Assembly: GCA_030374765.1 (NCBI GenBank)
Contig: JARGXX010000092.1
Location: forward strand, 496,001 to 560,000
Direction of reading: 5' to 3'
Length of the DNA: 64,000 nt
Source of the DNA: Agarophyton chilense
Lineage: Eukaryota > Rhodophyta > Florideophyceae > Gracilariales > Gracilariaceae
Shown piece after piece: positions 11,510 through 22,509 of this stretch (position 1 is the first letter of the stretch; the number at the start of each line of letters is the position of its first letter). The notes below the pieces were generated by a model, which saw nothing but the letters and a program-made list of their open reading frames with translations, had not been told where the DNA came from and ran no database searches. Position numbers and translations under genes: made by a program.

Positions 11510-11889
11510 GAGCGCGCGACGTCCTTGGAGCGCCAATATCCTAGGCGGTAGCTGGTTGAGCGCGCACCGAGCTGACACGGCGTTACGTTCGCGGACCGAC
11601 ACGAAACGCGCTAGAAGCGACCGGTCGCGTTATACGGGCCCGTTCGGAGATCCGCATTGTGCCACAGCCGCTCGGAAAGGCCTCTAATAGCGCAGCCGTC
11701 CGGGAGTAGACGTTATATCGCAGCCGTTCGGTGGTGCCCGTCAAATCGCGCCCGCTGGCGAGCGGTCGTCGGTGGTGTATTTAAGCACGTCTTTGTCCCG
11801 GGCGGAGTGACGGGTAGACTCCAGAGAGGACCGTTGCGGCAGTACCGAAGAGTACGGACTCAGAGACCGCGTGTCCGTTTGGTTCAACC
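11510..11889 (+). other. E2 leader upstream of the antisense gene
   Basis: About 380 bp between the polypurine tract and the start of the antisense gene, where E1, E3 and E4 have only about 35-43 bp. It holds repeats of the type gcagccgNtcgg, including CCGTTCGG at 11640 and 11724. No open frame is convincing. It could contain the promoter of the antisense gene; no clear TATA box is seen. Confidence 0.5.
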
Positions 11890-14375
11890 ATGGAGGACAA
11901 CAACAGCGCTGTCAACCGTGACCGGGAGGAGAACGCGAGGCGTCAGACAACTTCAGCCCTGGCAGATATACCAATACCGCGACGGGTAGCGGTAACCGCG
12001 CCCGCTGCAGCGCCCGTAGAACCTCCGTTCGGTGCCCAAAGCGGGGGCTACGCGGTTTGGGATGCCCGCCAGGCGGGGGTTCCACCGGTGTCGTCGGGAA
12101 ACCCTCCCGTGCCTTCGTTTCTCCCGTTCGGTGCCCTACAGTCGCAGATAGCGGGGCGTGTTGGCGCGGGCGTGCTGATGCCTCCGTTCGGATACGGAAC
12201 ACCCGGAGCGGGCTTGCCCGGTGTGTTTCGAAACCCGCTACCCGGGCAGGAGCATGACCACCGCTGGAGACGACCGCAGGGCCGTAGGGGCGGGCCGACC
12301 GGGAAAGAGCCCCCGTTTTCGGTCGAGACGTTGATCTCGGGGGACGAATGGAGCGGATGCTTGGACGCGCGGCGGTTCGGCGCAATACCGAAGCAGAGAA
12401 CGTTTTTCGAACGCACCGGCCGGAATCCGAAGTGGACGCGCCACGAGGCGTGGCGTGCGCGATGGAGGCATCTTCCACGAATAACCGGTCGGGAGGGGGA
12501 CGAAACGGTAGGCAGCTGTGACATGCCGTTCCTCCGTTGCCCGGAGGAGTATGACTAACAGGGTCGTATGCGCGACCTCGTTACGCAGATGCTGTCAGAT
12601 GAGAGTATTCCCGATCCGCACGGAAATCCGTTGGGGCTTGTGATGTTTTCCCCTCCGTACGACGGGCTCTATTTCCTGAACCGACGCCGCTGGGGCGAAC
12701 ATGTCGCGACCGAAGCGCGGATCCGGTCGGGCTTGGGTGGTTTCATGTACGGTTGGCATAACGTGGAGTTCTTTGACGTTCCGGTGTCCGAGCGGGAAAA
12801 CTTGTACGTGAGGATTCCGGAGAATCGGCCCGACGTGGATGTGCCCCGAGATCTGTCCGTGATGACCCCGCCAGTTCTGGCCTACTATTCCGACGATGTT
12901 CTTAGTGGGACGTCGATAGCCGAACGGATCATGCGCGTAGCGTACGCAGAGTGGGCGGTATGCGCCCTCATGTCATTTCTTCAGGCCGTAACAGAGGGTG
13001 TGAGGGTCTTCACCAAAACGGAGGATCCGCGGCTGAACTTGTACAGAGGGGATCCTGGTCGGCGCGAGCCCCCTGGGTTGGGAAGGTTACTACCGTTACC
13101 GTACGGTCTAGTCTGCGTCATCATGCAGATGGGGCTGCGAAATATGCTCCGCGGAACGCGGTATACGCCCGAAGAAGCGAGAAGGTGGCTCTTTTTATCC
13201 GTCATGACGGACTGGAGGTCGACTCCTGGTTTCTTGTGGTTCGAACCCCGGTCGGGCGGTTTTCCCACAATGCCCATCCTCCGCGTCGGTGACAATCCCA
13301 TCGTCCATCGCCTGATCCCGGAGGCGGAGAGGCCTTCATGGGAGTTCGAATACGTCACTGATTACTTTCCGCTCGGATTCATGGACCCCCATTCGCGAAG
13401 TGGGGACGGTGACGGGCCCATTGCCGATGCGGATCTACCCCTTCCGGCGAACGAACCGTCGACGGTCCAGAGGGCCGTTACCGAAACGGGCATGCAAACG
13501 GAAGTCCCTTGAGAACGGTAGTTGCCGGTGTGCAGGTATCCGCATCGGACGGCGGCGAAGAGCGTGACGCTTTGAGAACGCTGCAGGAAGTTTGCCGGAC
13601 GAATGACGAAGAGCCCCCCGAGTCGGTCGTCGAAGCTTTAGAAATGGCGGTTGAGGTATGGGTGCCCCGCGCGGATGTGTTCACCAGCCTGTTGAGCGGG
13701 GAGATGGTCAGTAATGTCGACTTGATGTCATATGTCAGTGCTGTTTGCGTTGAGCTCCTCCAGCAGCGCATCAATGCCTTTGGAGACATGGTAACCCGAC
13801 CGGGCGGCGCGACAGTGTCCCAGCTTATTGGGCGTCTGGACCTGTCGATGGGGCGTACGAACGACGCCGCCCATGAGTGGCTGCAGAGAGTCCGAGCGGC
13901 AATACAGTCCGGGTCATTCTCCGCGGCGCCTGGGGCTTCCGGCGTCCCGGCGGCTGAGGTCGCGGCGGGCGCATCGATGCCGGACCGGGCGGGGGATGCT
14001 GAGGAATCACCGACAGTGAGGGCGGCGGCTCAGGCCGCTGCGTCGCCGCACGGGGAGGAAGAAACCGAAGGGCCCACTCCTGGCTGGGGTCCGACGGACG
14101 AGGCCTCCGTACCGACCGGGCCTCTTTCCTCTCTGAGTCGTACCGTTCGGAGGGTCGCGCATGGTACGGCGGTTAGAGCCCTCTTTCAGCCGTCCGGACG
14201 TCGTTTGGGCTCCCCGTCGCCGGTACCAGCTCCTGGAGTTGCTGCCAGGGGTGCTTTGAGAGGCCAGCGAGGAGGTCGCCGCGGTGGGCATCGTAGCGAT
14301 AGGGACTTTGCGTCCCTTCGGGTGAGTTCTCGTATCTCGAAAGCGTCTTCTCCGTCCGAAAAGCGGGGAAAGTGA
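11890..14375 (+). pseudogene. E2 antisense gene (aORF), divergent homologue
   Basis: Starts with ATG at 11890 and runs opposite to E2 gag-pol in three open segments: 11890-12558, 12568-13512 (same frame, in-frame TAA at 12556-12558) and 13509-14375 (-1 frame). Segment 2 aligns with the centre of the E1/E3/E4 protein: a Gly-Phe/Tyr motif followed by NVE, then TPPVLAYYS, then EWAVCALMSFLQ, matching NVE, LPPVITYYG and EWAVRAAVFILW in E3. Segment 3 has an Ala/Gly-rich, Arg-rich tail without a counterpart in the others. No domain is recognised. The 13509 overlap may be an indel; a programmed shift cannot be excluded. Confidence 0.65.
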
Positions 14376-15389
14376 GTCAGTCCGCCTCGCGGTGGGACAT
14401 GAGTAAAAGATCCTAGCATCGCCATCATGCTTCATGGCGCGAGCCACGGTGCAGCGACGCGTGCGGGATTGCGGTGCTTGCGCGCGCGTTGCCACACGCG
14501 TGCGCCACGCGCGTGCTTTACCTACCGGTGCGTTTGCAGACTTAGAGTGCACGTGCCGTTACAGCAATGCCCGGCTAGGTCGGTATCCGAATCGGTATAC
14601 AGTAACGCGCATAGTGCACCTTTGCGTCTGCTCAAAAAATCACAAGTCTTTTGGCCGTGCGGAGAGTCCAAATCGGGCATTCTCAGAGCCTGCGGCGGCT
14701 TCGTTTCCGAGATATCGGCCAAGACATTTTTCCGCGTTTTTGATACCATACGGGGCGGTAATTTCCGCGTCGGATTTTTTTTGATTAGCCTTGCAGGTAA
14801 CCGCTCGGTTTGGCGTGTGGCGCAGTGCGTATACGCTTGTTGCGGGTATGCACGCGGGCACCGCCGGCGCGGGCAGGCACCGAGTGCCGTGTTGTAATCG
14901 GTGTACGTGTGTTGCTTGGCTCCAGGCGGGCTGCAGTGCCGGAGTTACCGAGTATATCACGGTAATGGCGTCGGGGGGTTGTTGGTCGATGTCCATGTCC
15001 GGTCGCAGGGGGGTACGGTGCCGACGGAGTCGCACACAATCGCCCTCTTCTCCCCTTTGCCGCACGGTAGTTCAGCACACGCTAGTGGTTACCGATCGGA
15101 GGTGATTCCCAATGTTCGGCCGGAGGCCATGTCCAATTTTGGGATTCCCTCAGTGCTGAGGGAGTCGCACGGAGTCACAACAGACGCTGATGAGTGCCGA
15201 TCGGAGGTGAACACACGCTGGTGAGTGCTGATCGGAGGTGAACACACGCTGGGGAGTGCCGATCGGAGGTGAACTGCAATGTTCGGCAGGAGGCCATGTC
15301 CGATTTTAGAATGCCTCCTATCGTTCGGCTTGTATCCACCCCCCCTTCTAGATGCGACGGCCCCGCCCGGCGTACAGTTTCATGCCGTT
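14376..15389. other. E2 convergent intergenic region
   Basis: About 1 kb between the ends of the antisense gene and pol. It holds a CG-alternating stretch near 14475-14518, an 8-bp perfect inverted repeat tccctcag/ctgaggga at 15146-15163, a 60-bp direct repeat (15092-15151 and 15259-15317) and the 31-bp tandem array at 15191. No gene is seen; small open frames look like chance. Confidence 0.6.
15191..15275 (+). repeat. 31-bp tandem repeat, 2.7 units
   Basis: Units start at 15191, 15222 and 15253 and read tgagtgccgatcggaggtga followed by acacacgctgg. Units 1 and 2 differ at one base; unit 3 is partial. The unit core recurs at 15092. Confidence 0.9.
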
Positions 15390-18300
15390 CGGGATTTGCG
15401 CTTCCAATATGGGCTAATAAAGTGTTGCAGAAGATTCTTGGGAGGTTCTCAAGAGTCTTCCGCAGCACTGCAACCGTACCAGCGTACGCGATAAACAAGA
15501 CCGTGCGGAGGGTCGTCGGCCAGCCCATGGTCGAGGATTCGCTCGACAGTGCCAATGCTGTCCGGTTGGGTAGAGTTAGAGTTAGCCGAATCGGGTTGTG
15601 AAAGCTCCGCTCGGTGATTGTTTCCAGCAGGGGGCGAGGTAGTGTCCGTCACGGGTTCCTCTGCGAACGGACCGTCCGGATCAAAAGTTACCGTACGAGC
15701 GCGTTCTGTTGTAACCGGAACGGGTTGTATCCGAGCGGGGGCGCTAGTGACGCGGTCAATGCTGACGGTATCGTGTATCCCGTCAAAATTGATCGTGACC
15801 GTGCTCTCCGTCGTGGAAATGACTTTGTAGGGCCCCGTGGTCTTTGGCAGAAGTTTCCGTGAGGTACGTTTCTGCTCCTCAAGCACGCAAAAGGTCGGAG
15901 TTGTCGTATGAAGGTCAAGGAAGACCTCCTCGTCGGCCGCAAATGTGGGGGTTGTCCGTACGGATTTTTCGAAGTCCGCCTTGTAGCGCTGTTGCGCATT
16001 TGTGAGGCGGTTCCGAGCAGACTGGAGCGTAGCCTTGAGAAGCCTGAGTGTGTAGCGCTTCATATGTCCCGGGGTTGGCTGCGTCGGTGTTGCTGGGTCC
16101 GTGATGGAGCTGGGTTCGTCCAGGACGACGTTCGGGGGTACGCGGGTCAGGGCCAAATCGAAAGATGTGGTGCCCGTGCTTCGGTGTACCTGAAGGTTGT
16201 AACCGTACGTTAGCGGCTGTACATACGCGTGCCAGTTAGATTGGTGATCCGCAACGTAGTACCGTAGGCGCTGGACGAGCGTCTTATTAAACCGTTGGGC
16301 TTGTCCGTTCGCCTGAGGGTGGTACGCCGTCGTTGTGACGTGTTTCGTACCAAGCGCCCTGCCAATCTTATTGAAGAACTTCAAGACAAACTGAGGTCCG
16401 TTGTCGGTGAGCAAATAGTTCGGAATTCCGTACGGGTAAGCCCAATTCTCTAAGAACGTCCGGGCCACCGCCGGGGCAGTTGTGGACCGTAGCGGGAACT
16501 GCTCTGCAAAGCTTTGTGAACCGGTCGGTGATGACGAGGATGTACTCATGTCCAGTGACTGACTTCGGAAATGGACCGACGATGTCCATTGCCACGAACT
16601 CAAGTGGCCCCGCAGCGGGAAAGATCTTAAGCCGCTTCTGTGAGCGGTTTTGTGTGCCGCGCATTGCGGCGCACGAGCTGCAATCCCGAGTGGTTTGATA
16701 AACATCATTAGCCATCCGCGGCCAGTAGAAGTCCCTTCGGAGAGTGTTGTACATTCGAGTCCCGCCCGAGTGTCCTTCCAGGCGCGGATAATGCGAAAGA
16801 TAGAGGACGCGCGGAACCAGCGAGCGGGGTACCACCTTCTGTAGGGCTCCGTCCAGCGGGGAGCGACGGATGAGAACTCCGTAACGGTTGATGTCGAAGA
16901 GAGTAACCCCATTACCAACGTCCTTCCGCACGGATTTGCGGTACTCGTCCTCCGCCTGCTCTCGGATGAGCTCTTCCAAAATGACCGGTCGGACGTTCGT
17001 CTCCTCTTCGACGATGGCCATGACCTCGGGGCAGCCGATCGGGTTCTCTCCGTCGTGCCAGTCAAGGACAGCGTCTGTTTTGACCTCACCGTCGACAGTG
17101 ATGTCCGCAAAGAGGTCGTCGTTCTCTTCCGCGCGGTCCGCAAGGAGTAGGCATGGGACCTCCTCGTCCAGGGGAGTGGTGTCTTCTCCGTCCGTCTAGA
17201 TTCGTGACAGCGCGTCAGCGGCCTGGTGTTTTATGCCCGGCCGGTGGACTATATCGAAGTCATACTCCATGAGACGGAGCCGCCAATGAGCCAGCCGTCC
17301 GGAAGCGTCCGCCAGGTTGAGTATCCACCTCAATGCGTGGTGGTCCGTACGGAGGGTGAAGCGGGCGCCCTCGAGATACGGCCGGAAGTGCAGTATTGCC
17401 CACACGACAGCGAGGCATTCCCGTTCGGTTGTGGAATATGACCGCTCAGCCTTATTCAGCGAGCGGCTCCAGTATCCGATTGGGAGTAAATCACCGTCCG
17501 GTTGCTTCTGTAATAAGACGCAACCGACTTGCTTATCGCATGCGTCGGTATCCAGGACGTACGGCATATCTTGAAGTGGGATAGCCAGAATTGGGGGACG
17601 TATTAACCGTTGGCGAAGATTCTCGAAGGCCTCGTGCTCCGTATCGGTCAGGGTCTCGAAGTTGAACGGTTTGTTCTTTTCGAACTTGCTGTTCAACGGG
17701 GCCGCAATTCGGGCAAAGCTTTTAACAAAACGTCGGAAGACGTTGCACAGTCCCAAGAACGAACGGATTTCGGTTTGGTTAGTGGGGGGTTTAGCCGCTT
17801 GGATAGCATCTTGGGTCCTTGTGGAGACCTGCAGCTTGCCCGGGCGGATAACCTGACCCAAATCGTCGACAGTACCGCTGAAGAATTGAAACTTATCCAA
17901 ACGGAGAGTGATACCGGCCGATCGGAGTGATGAAAGAATGGTCCGAATATGGTCGAAATGCTCTGAAACCGTGTGGGAGTAGATTATAACGTCATCCAGA
18001 TAGACCAAGGCGTATTGCCACTTGACGCGGGACAGTATGATGTCCAAGGCCCGTTGAAATGTGGCGGGGGCGTTCTTCAAAACGAACGGCATTCGAACAT
18101 ACCTGTACAGTCCTATATGAGACGTGAACGTTGTTTTATCCCGGTCGGCTTCATCCACCTCGGTCTGCCAATAGCTGCTGTTCGCATCCAGGGTGGAGAA
18201 TACTTTTGCTTCTCCAAGAGAATCGATGCATTCGTCCATTCTCGGTAATGGGTAAGTATCCCGAACGGTGACTGCGTTTAGTCGACGGTAGTCCACACAG

Positions 18301-19498
18301 AAGCGTAAACTTCCGTCTTTCTTTTGAGCGAACACAACCGGACTGGCCCACTCGGCCGAGGAAGGCTCAATTACACCGAGCTCCAACTGCTTGGTGACCT
18401 CCTTGCGTTCGAGTTCGCGACGCGCCGGACCCGCACGGTATGGCATCTGGTATATCGGCTTTGTACCAGGTTCCAATTGGATCCTGTGCTTCGCTGCCGC
18501 GATACGGCCCAGATGGCCGTTCCACATGTCCCGAAACGTATCGAGGAGCTCAATGACCCTTTCTCGTTCGGACTCGAATTCGGGGGACAACTGGACCTTT
18601 GCGATCCAGTCGTCTTCTGCATCAGGCGTTGGCTCTTGTCCGGTGGGCTTCGACACGTCCGAAACGGAAATAGATGCGTCGTTGGGGCCCCCCTCCTTAG
18701 TTTCGTCGCTCCGAGACGGAAAGTCGGGTGTTATTAATGCGACGGGGGAGGGTAACGCCAGGCCGATGATTTTGCCTTTGTGAAGGCGATCCGAAAGATC
18801 GGAAAAGTTAGCTACCTGAACGTATAATGCCACGTCCGGTCGGATTTCCAATACCCCGTTAGCCAAGAGGGTTAACTCCTCTTTATGAGCAGAGCGGTGA
18901 TGTCCTTGGATAAACATGAGGCCAGCAGCCTGGGAGGTTACCAATACATGAAATTCCGACATTGGTGGTATAGAAACCGGGCGGGCGACAAGAATCTTGT
19001 TCGACGCAGGTTCCCGAACGGTAGCTTGGGCTGGTAGCATAGATTGCCCGGACGGGGTTGAGCTCTGCCCGGACGCGGATTGAATCTCCACGGGGGGGCG
19101 AGTTGCGTAGTACAACAATTCGTTTCGGAGGTAGTATCGCCAAAACGTATTTGTCTATGAAAGACGTGCCGAGTATGCAGCTGGCAGCGAGATTGCTGGC
19201 TACCATAAACTGAACCCGGACGGTCAGCGCTCCCAAGCTGGACAAGGAGGGGTACGACCCCCAATATGTCCATTCGGTTGCGAGACGCATCCGTAATGTT
19301 ATCCACCGACCGGGGTTGCAAGTGCCCTCGCCAGTGGGGAGGAAGGTGCCGCTCCTGAATGAGGTTCGGACCCGCGCCAGTGTCCAGTACACCTGTAAGT
19401 GGAAACATTACCGATCGGGAGAAGCCGACGGAGAAATTCACTTTATAGTGCAAACTGTTTAACAACATTACTGGCGCGGCCGGATCGGTTTCATCCAA
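15390..19498 (-). pseudogene. pol: E2 pol: protease, RT, RNase H, integrase, chromodomain
   Basis: Protease has GVLDTGAGPN at the start of the frame beginning 19498, then two frameshifts (near 19260 and 19100). RT and RNase H are open from 19118 to 17196 with FVLKNAPATFQ, YLDD and DTDACDKQVG. A TAG at 17196-17198 interrupts before the integrase; the zinc finger (HYPRLEGHSGG, CSSC) and AMDIVGPF lie in the same frame to about 16490, where the frame shifts. The second integrase segment has LTDNGPQF, but the catalytic Glu is Gln (codon CAA, plus-strand 16295-16297). The chromodomain at about 15555-15390 has VYRVRWYG and a TGA (15449-15451) in place of the Trp of the WEP motif. Confidence 0.88.
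18688..18700 (-). promoter_or_regulatory. E2 internal polypurine tract
   Basis: Minus strand ctaaggaggggggc in the protease-RT linker (encoded TKEGGP), at the same place as tract 1 of E1, E3 and E4. Confidence 0.45.
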
Positions 19499-19590
19499 AG
19501 CGTCTACAGGGCGTCGCTCCGTCAGGTCGGAGGTCGTACCCGTGTAATCCGATTCGGTGAGGCTTTCCGGCCTAGGAGAGTCGTGCGCCT

Positions 19591-21867
19591 CTACACGCCC
19601 TCCTCGGCTTTTTCCTGTTTTATAACGGGCTGAGCTGGAGGTAGCTCGCCACTCATAGCTCGCGGGGGCTCTTTCTGTATGAGCATAACCGGCCGGGGTG
19701 AGGTAGCGCGGAATGGGGTAGCCCGTGCAGGGTTGCCCGAGCTTACGCCAGTAGAGACCCGATCGGAGCCATTAGTACCATCACGGTTGTAGTATTCCTC
19801 TTCACGACGGAGTTGGTAGTTTCTCTCCCGTGCGGCCAGTAAGTCTTCCCGGACGCCCGGAGGTACCATTTGACAGCAGTTGGGCTCTCGCGAGAGACAG
19901 ATCCGGCACGGGCGATTCACTAACTGACCGGGCGGTGACGTACTAACCGAAGGCGTCTGGCCGGTACCTGGGGTCATAGTTTGTGACGTGCGGTATGTGC
20001 CCGAGTTAGAAAAGGTCGACGACGACGGTGTTGTCGGGACCGACGGGGTGGAGCTTCCACGTCCAAAGGCGAGAATGGCTTCGCCATCTTCCGAGTCGGT
20101 GTCAAAGAACTCCGTTGGGGTCCCCACGCTCAGGACTTTCCGTGCGGAACTCCGGGGAGTGATCAGCTTCGTGCAGGGCGGTGTCTCGGTCCGGACGGAC
20201 TGGCGTCTAGCCGAGCGGTGGGTATCCCCGTAGAACTCGGCGTATCGGGCGAGTGCGTCGTATCCGATGTGGGGATGAGACGTGAGATGATTTCTCACCT
20301 TCGCCCGTATGGCGGGAAGCAACCCCTCTACGAAGATAGACTTCAACCTCCGGTCGGAAAAGACAGTGCCGCAGCGGAGGGCCTTCGTCCACAGTTTCTG
20401 AGAGTATTCCGTTTCGGACGTTCCCGAGGACTGGTGGTACAGAATAACCTCCGAGTAGGCGTCGGCAATGACTTCATCTGTGGCGTACGTAGTCAACAGA
20501 AAGTTGACGACTTCCGAGTACGTACGTAGCATTTCGCTGCGCCGCACGTCAACGGCGCCCGTTTCTCCCAAGAGGCGAGACTGGATCAACGCGTGAGCCG
20601 GTCCGGTCAGGTAGAATTGGAAGCACCAGAGTGCTGCTCCCTTGGACAGTCCGTTGTGGTTGCAGGCGGTTTTAAACCGCTGCAAGAAGTTCAGAACTGA
20701 AATAGCGTCAGCTCTGGAGAAGGAATGTCCCTTCATCTGGACATTCAACTTCTTTTGGTAGCACGCGATTCCCCGTGCTACATTCGAGTTGTACTTCCGA
20801 CTACGGTCGTTGAGCCGCTACGTACGGTAGTCCACCACCTTGGTGAACAGTTCGTTCCGCGGCTTGATGCGCCTGGGTGCAGATTTCTCCGAACGGGAAC
20901 GATACCGATCGGAGCGTCTTCTGCGATCAGAACGGTTTGAATCAGAGTCACTGTCAGTCCGGGAAACGGCATCCGAACTATCCAAGCGGTCAGAATCTGT
21001 GTCCGAATCGGAGGAGCGTCGTTTCTGTCTACGACGACGGCTCTTCCGCGCGCAACGGTGGCGATCCGAATCGGAGTTGGAATCAGCCCTACCGCCTTTC
21101 TTGTGGCGGCCTCTTCCCACGTCATCAGAGGAAGAGTTGTCTGAATCTCCGTTCGGATCATCTCGGCGTGAATTAACCGGACGGGCTGGGACCATGGGGG
21201 CACTCTGCTGTCCCCCTTCATGTGGTTCTAGGATCCGTTCGGGTTCGTGGTCTGGGGCTACGTCCGGGCGGCCCATTGAAAACTTTTGGAGGGGTGGCAA
21301 CGTCGCTGTTGCCGTGTAAACTGCCGGTCGGTCTTCCTTATTTCCTTTTCCAAACCCGATCGGTGTCAACTGCTGCAGCACCTCTTCGACGGTCTCGCGC
21401 ACCATCGGGGAGATGATTTCGGAGAGCAACTCCGGTAAGCGCTCGTGCAGATAACGCTCAATCCGAACGGGAACACGGGACTCGATCTCGGTCTTGACCT
21501 TATAGTGCCAATACGGTTCAAGTTCCTTCCACAGTTCTGCAAGCGTCCGCGGAGGGCTATTCGGAGGGTTCTGTCCGATTGGAGCGGGGGACTGCTGGGC
21601 AGCCCCTGCAGCGGCCGAACTCACTGGGGGGCTTTCGTACCGTGCAGATCAGGAAGCGGAGGGCCCAGGGGGCCTCGAGGTTTTTCGGACGAGAACCTCG
21701 GGGTTCCCAAGGGGGAATTCCAGGGTAGGTGCAGTGCTGCGGGTGCTGCGGCGGCCAACCGAAGCGGTGCCCGAAGCTGTCTGCAGGGGTGGCTCGCCGG
21801 ACGGAGCCAATTCTTTTTCGACATCAACCCGTCCGGTCGAATCCACGTTTGCGTCACGGGACTGCAT
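19591..21867 (-). pseudogene. gag: E2 gag, two in-frame stops
   Basis: One frame from ATG at 21867 to the stop at 19591, interrupted by TGA at 21649-21651 and TAG at 20818-20820. The second stop stands where E1 and E3 have Tyr. Seen: an N-terminal linker, a predicted coiled segment around the VEEVLQQL motif, a long Ser-Asp/Ser-Arg stretch (about 20870-21170) and a capsid-like region similar to E3 gag. The zinc knuckle reads CRICLSREPNCC, so the expected His is Pro. The protease frame follows with frameshifts. Confidence 0.82.
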
Positions 21868-21921
21868 CGCATGACTCCTTTTCCAGATCTGATCTAACCC
21901 GTTCGGTAAACACGAATCCCA
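21868..21921 (-). other. E2 leader between PBS and gag
   Basis: Short untranslated leader of about 54 bp. It contains CCGTTCGG at 21899. Confidence 0.5.
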
Positions 21922-21941
21922 CTTCTAAGTCGGGAGACTAA
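21922..21941 (-). promoter_or_regulatory. E2 primer binding site
   Basis: Minus strand ttagtctcccgacttagaag directly follows the 5' LTR. It matches the E3 PBS at 16 consecutive bases (tctcccgacttagaag). The complement ends ...agactaa instead of agacca, so the first bases have mutated. The tRNA is not identified. Confidence 0.7.
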
Positions 21942-22504
21942 TGTGAGATAGCGCCGAAAGGCGTGTAAGTTTCCTAGAGGCGCGATCCGTGCGGAGTCCG
22001 TAGGCGGGGCGTGCGTGTCACACGAGGCCGGTCGGGGAACGGTGACGCGTGGAGACAAGCGCCAGAACCGGGCGGTCGTAGGGAGACTAGGCGGTTGGGA
22101 ACGTCAGGCGCGATCGAAGTACGCGCGAAGAGTCCGAACGGCTTGTAAACCTGTAGATATCCCGTGCGAAGTAACGCTTCAGGTCTGCTTTAGAAACGAT
22201 ACTTAGACTAGGACGGTGGTGCTTACTCTTTACTGTTTGGTGGGTGGCGGGGAGCGGAGGTGCATAAGTAGTGTGCACCTCCGAGCTGCAACCCGCATTA
22301 CAGTCCGTGGTGGCGCCTGCACCCACGTGGCGGAAATATCATTGGGTGGGGGACGCCAACTACCTACAACTATGCTACGTGTTAACCTACTGTATATGTC
22401 CGTCCGATGTGCCATCTTCGCACACGTGTGCGACCAGGCCACTTGCACTCAGTCCTGACCACGCCCTTCTTACCTGACAACCCGCTCGGATTCACTATAC
22501 TACA
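21942..22504 (-). repeat. E2 5' LTR
   Basis: Partner of 10934-11496, with identical length and ends. It drives gag-pol on the minus strand. Confidence 0.95.
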
Positions 22505-22509
22505 CTCGC
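22505..22509. repeat. Target site duplication of E2, right copy (ctcgc)
   Basis: Second copy of the 5-bp duplication; the E3 LTR resumes directly after it. Confidence 0.92.

Larger units (their letters stand above)
10934..22504 (-). mobile_element. E2: complete Ty3/gypsy chromodomain retrotransposon nested in E3 5' LTR
   Basis: Bounded by 563-bp direct LTRs (10934-11496 and 21942-22504) that run tgtgag...actaca on the plus strand, and by a 5-bp duplication ctcgc. On the minus strand the order is 5' LTR, PBS, gag, PR-RT-RH-INT-chromodomain, then the convergent plus-strand gene, polypurine tract and 3' LTR. Length is 11,571 bp. It is a distant relative of E1/E3/E4 with the same plan. All genes carry stops or frameshifts, so it is non-autonomous now. 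Confidence 0.95.

Noticed and set aside
13509-14375. Treating the third E2 antisense segment as a separate gene
   Set aside because: It overlaps the previous segment in the -1 frame and has no ATG at its start; more likely the same gene after a shift.
15191-15275. Short regular repeats as a CRISPR array
   Set aside because: Units are contiguous 31-bp tandem copies without distinct spacers, and they lie inside a eukaryotic retrotransposon.
14376-15389. Possible tRNA-like or snoRNA gene in the E2 spacer because of the stem-loop
   Set aside because: Only an isolated 8-bp stem; no cloverleaf, box C/D or internal promoter motifs.
20840-21319. A Ser/Arg/Glu-rich plus-strand frame
   Set aside because: It is the complement of the SR/SD-rich part of E2 gag; repeat-like composition keeps both strands open.
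22087-22477. Frames repeated at 11079-11469 and 22087-22477
   Set aside because: They recur only because both lie in the E2 LTRs; they are not conserved genes.
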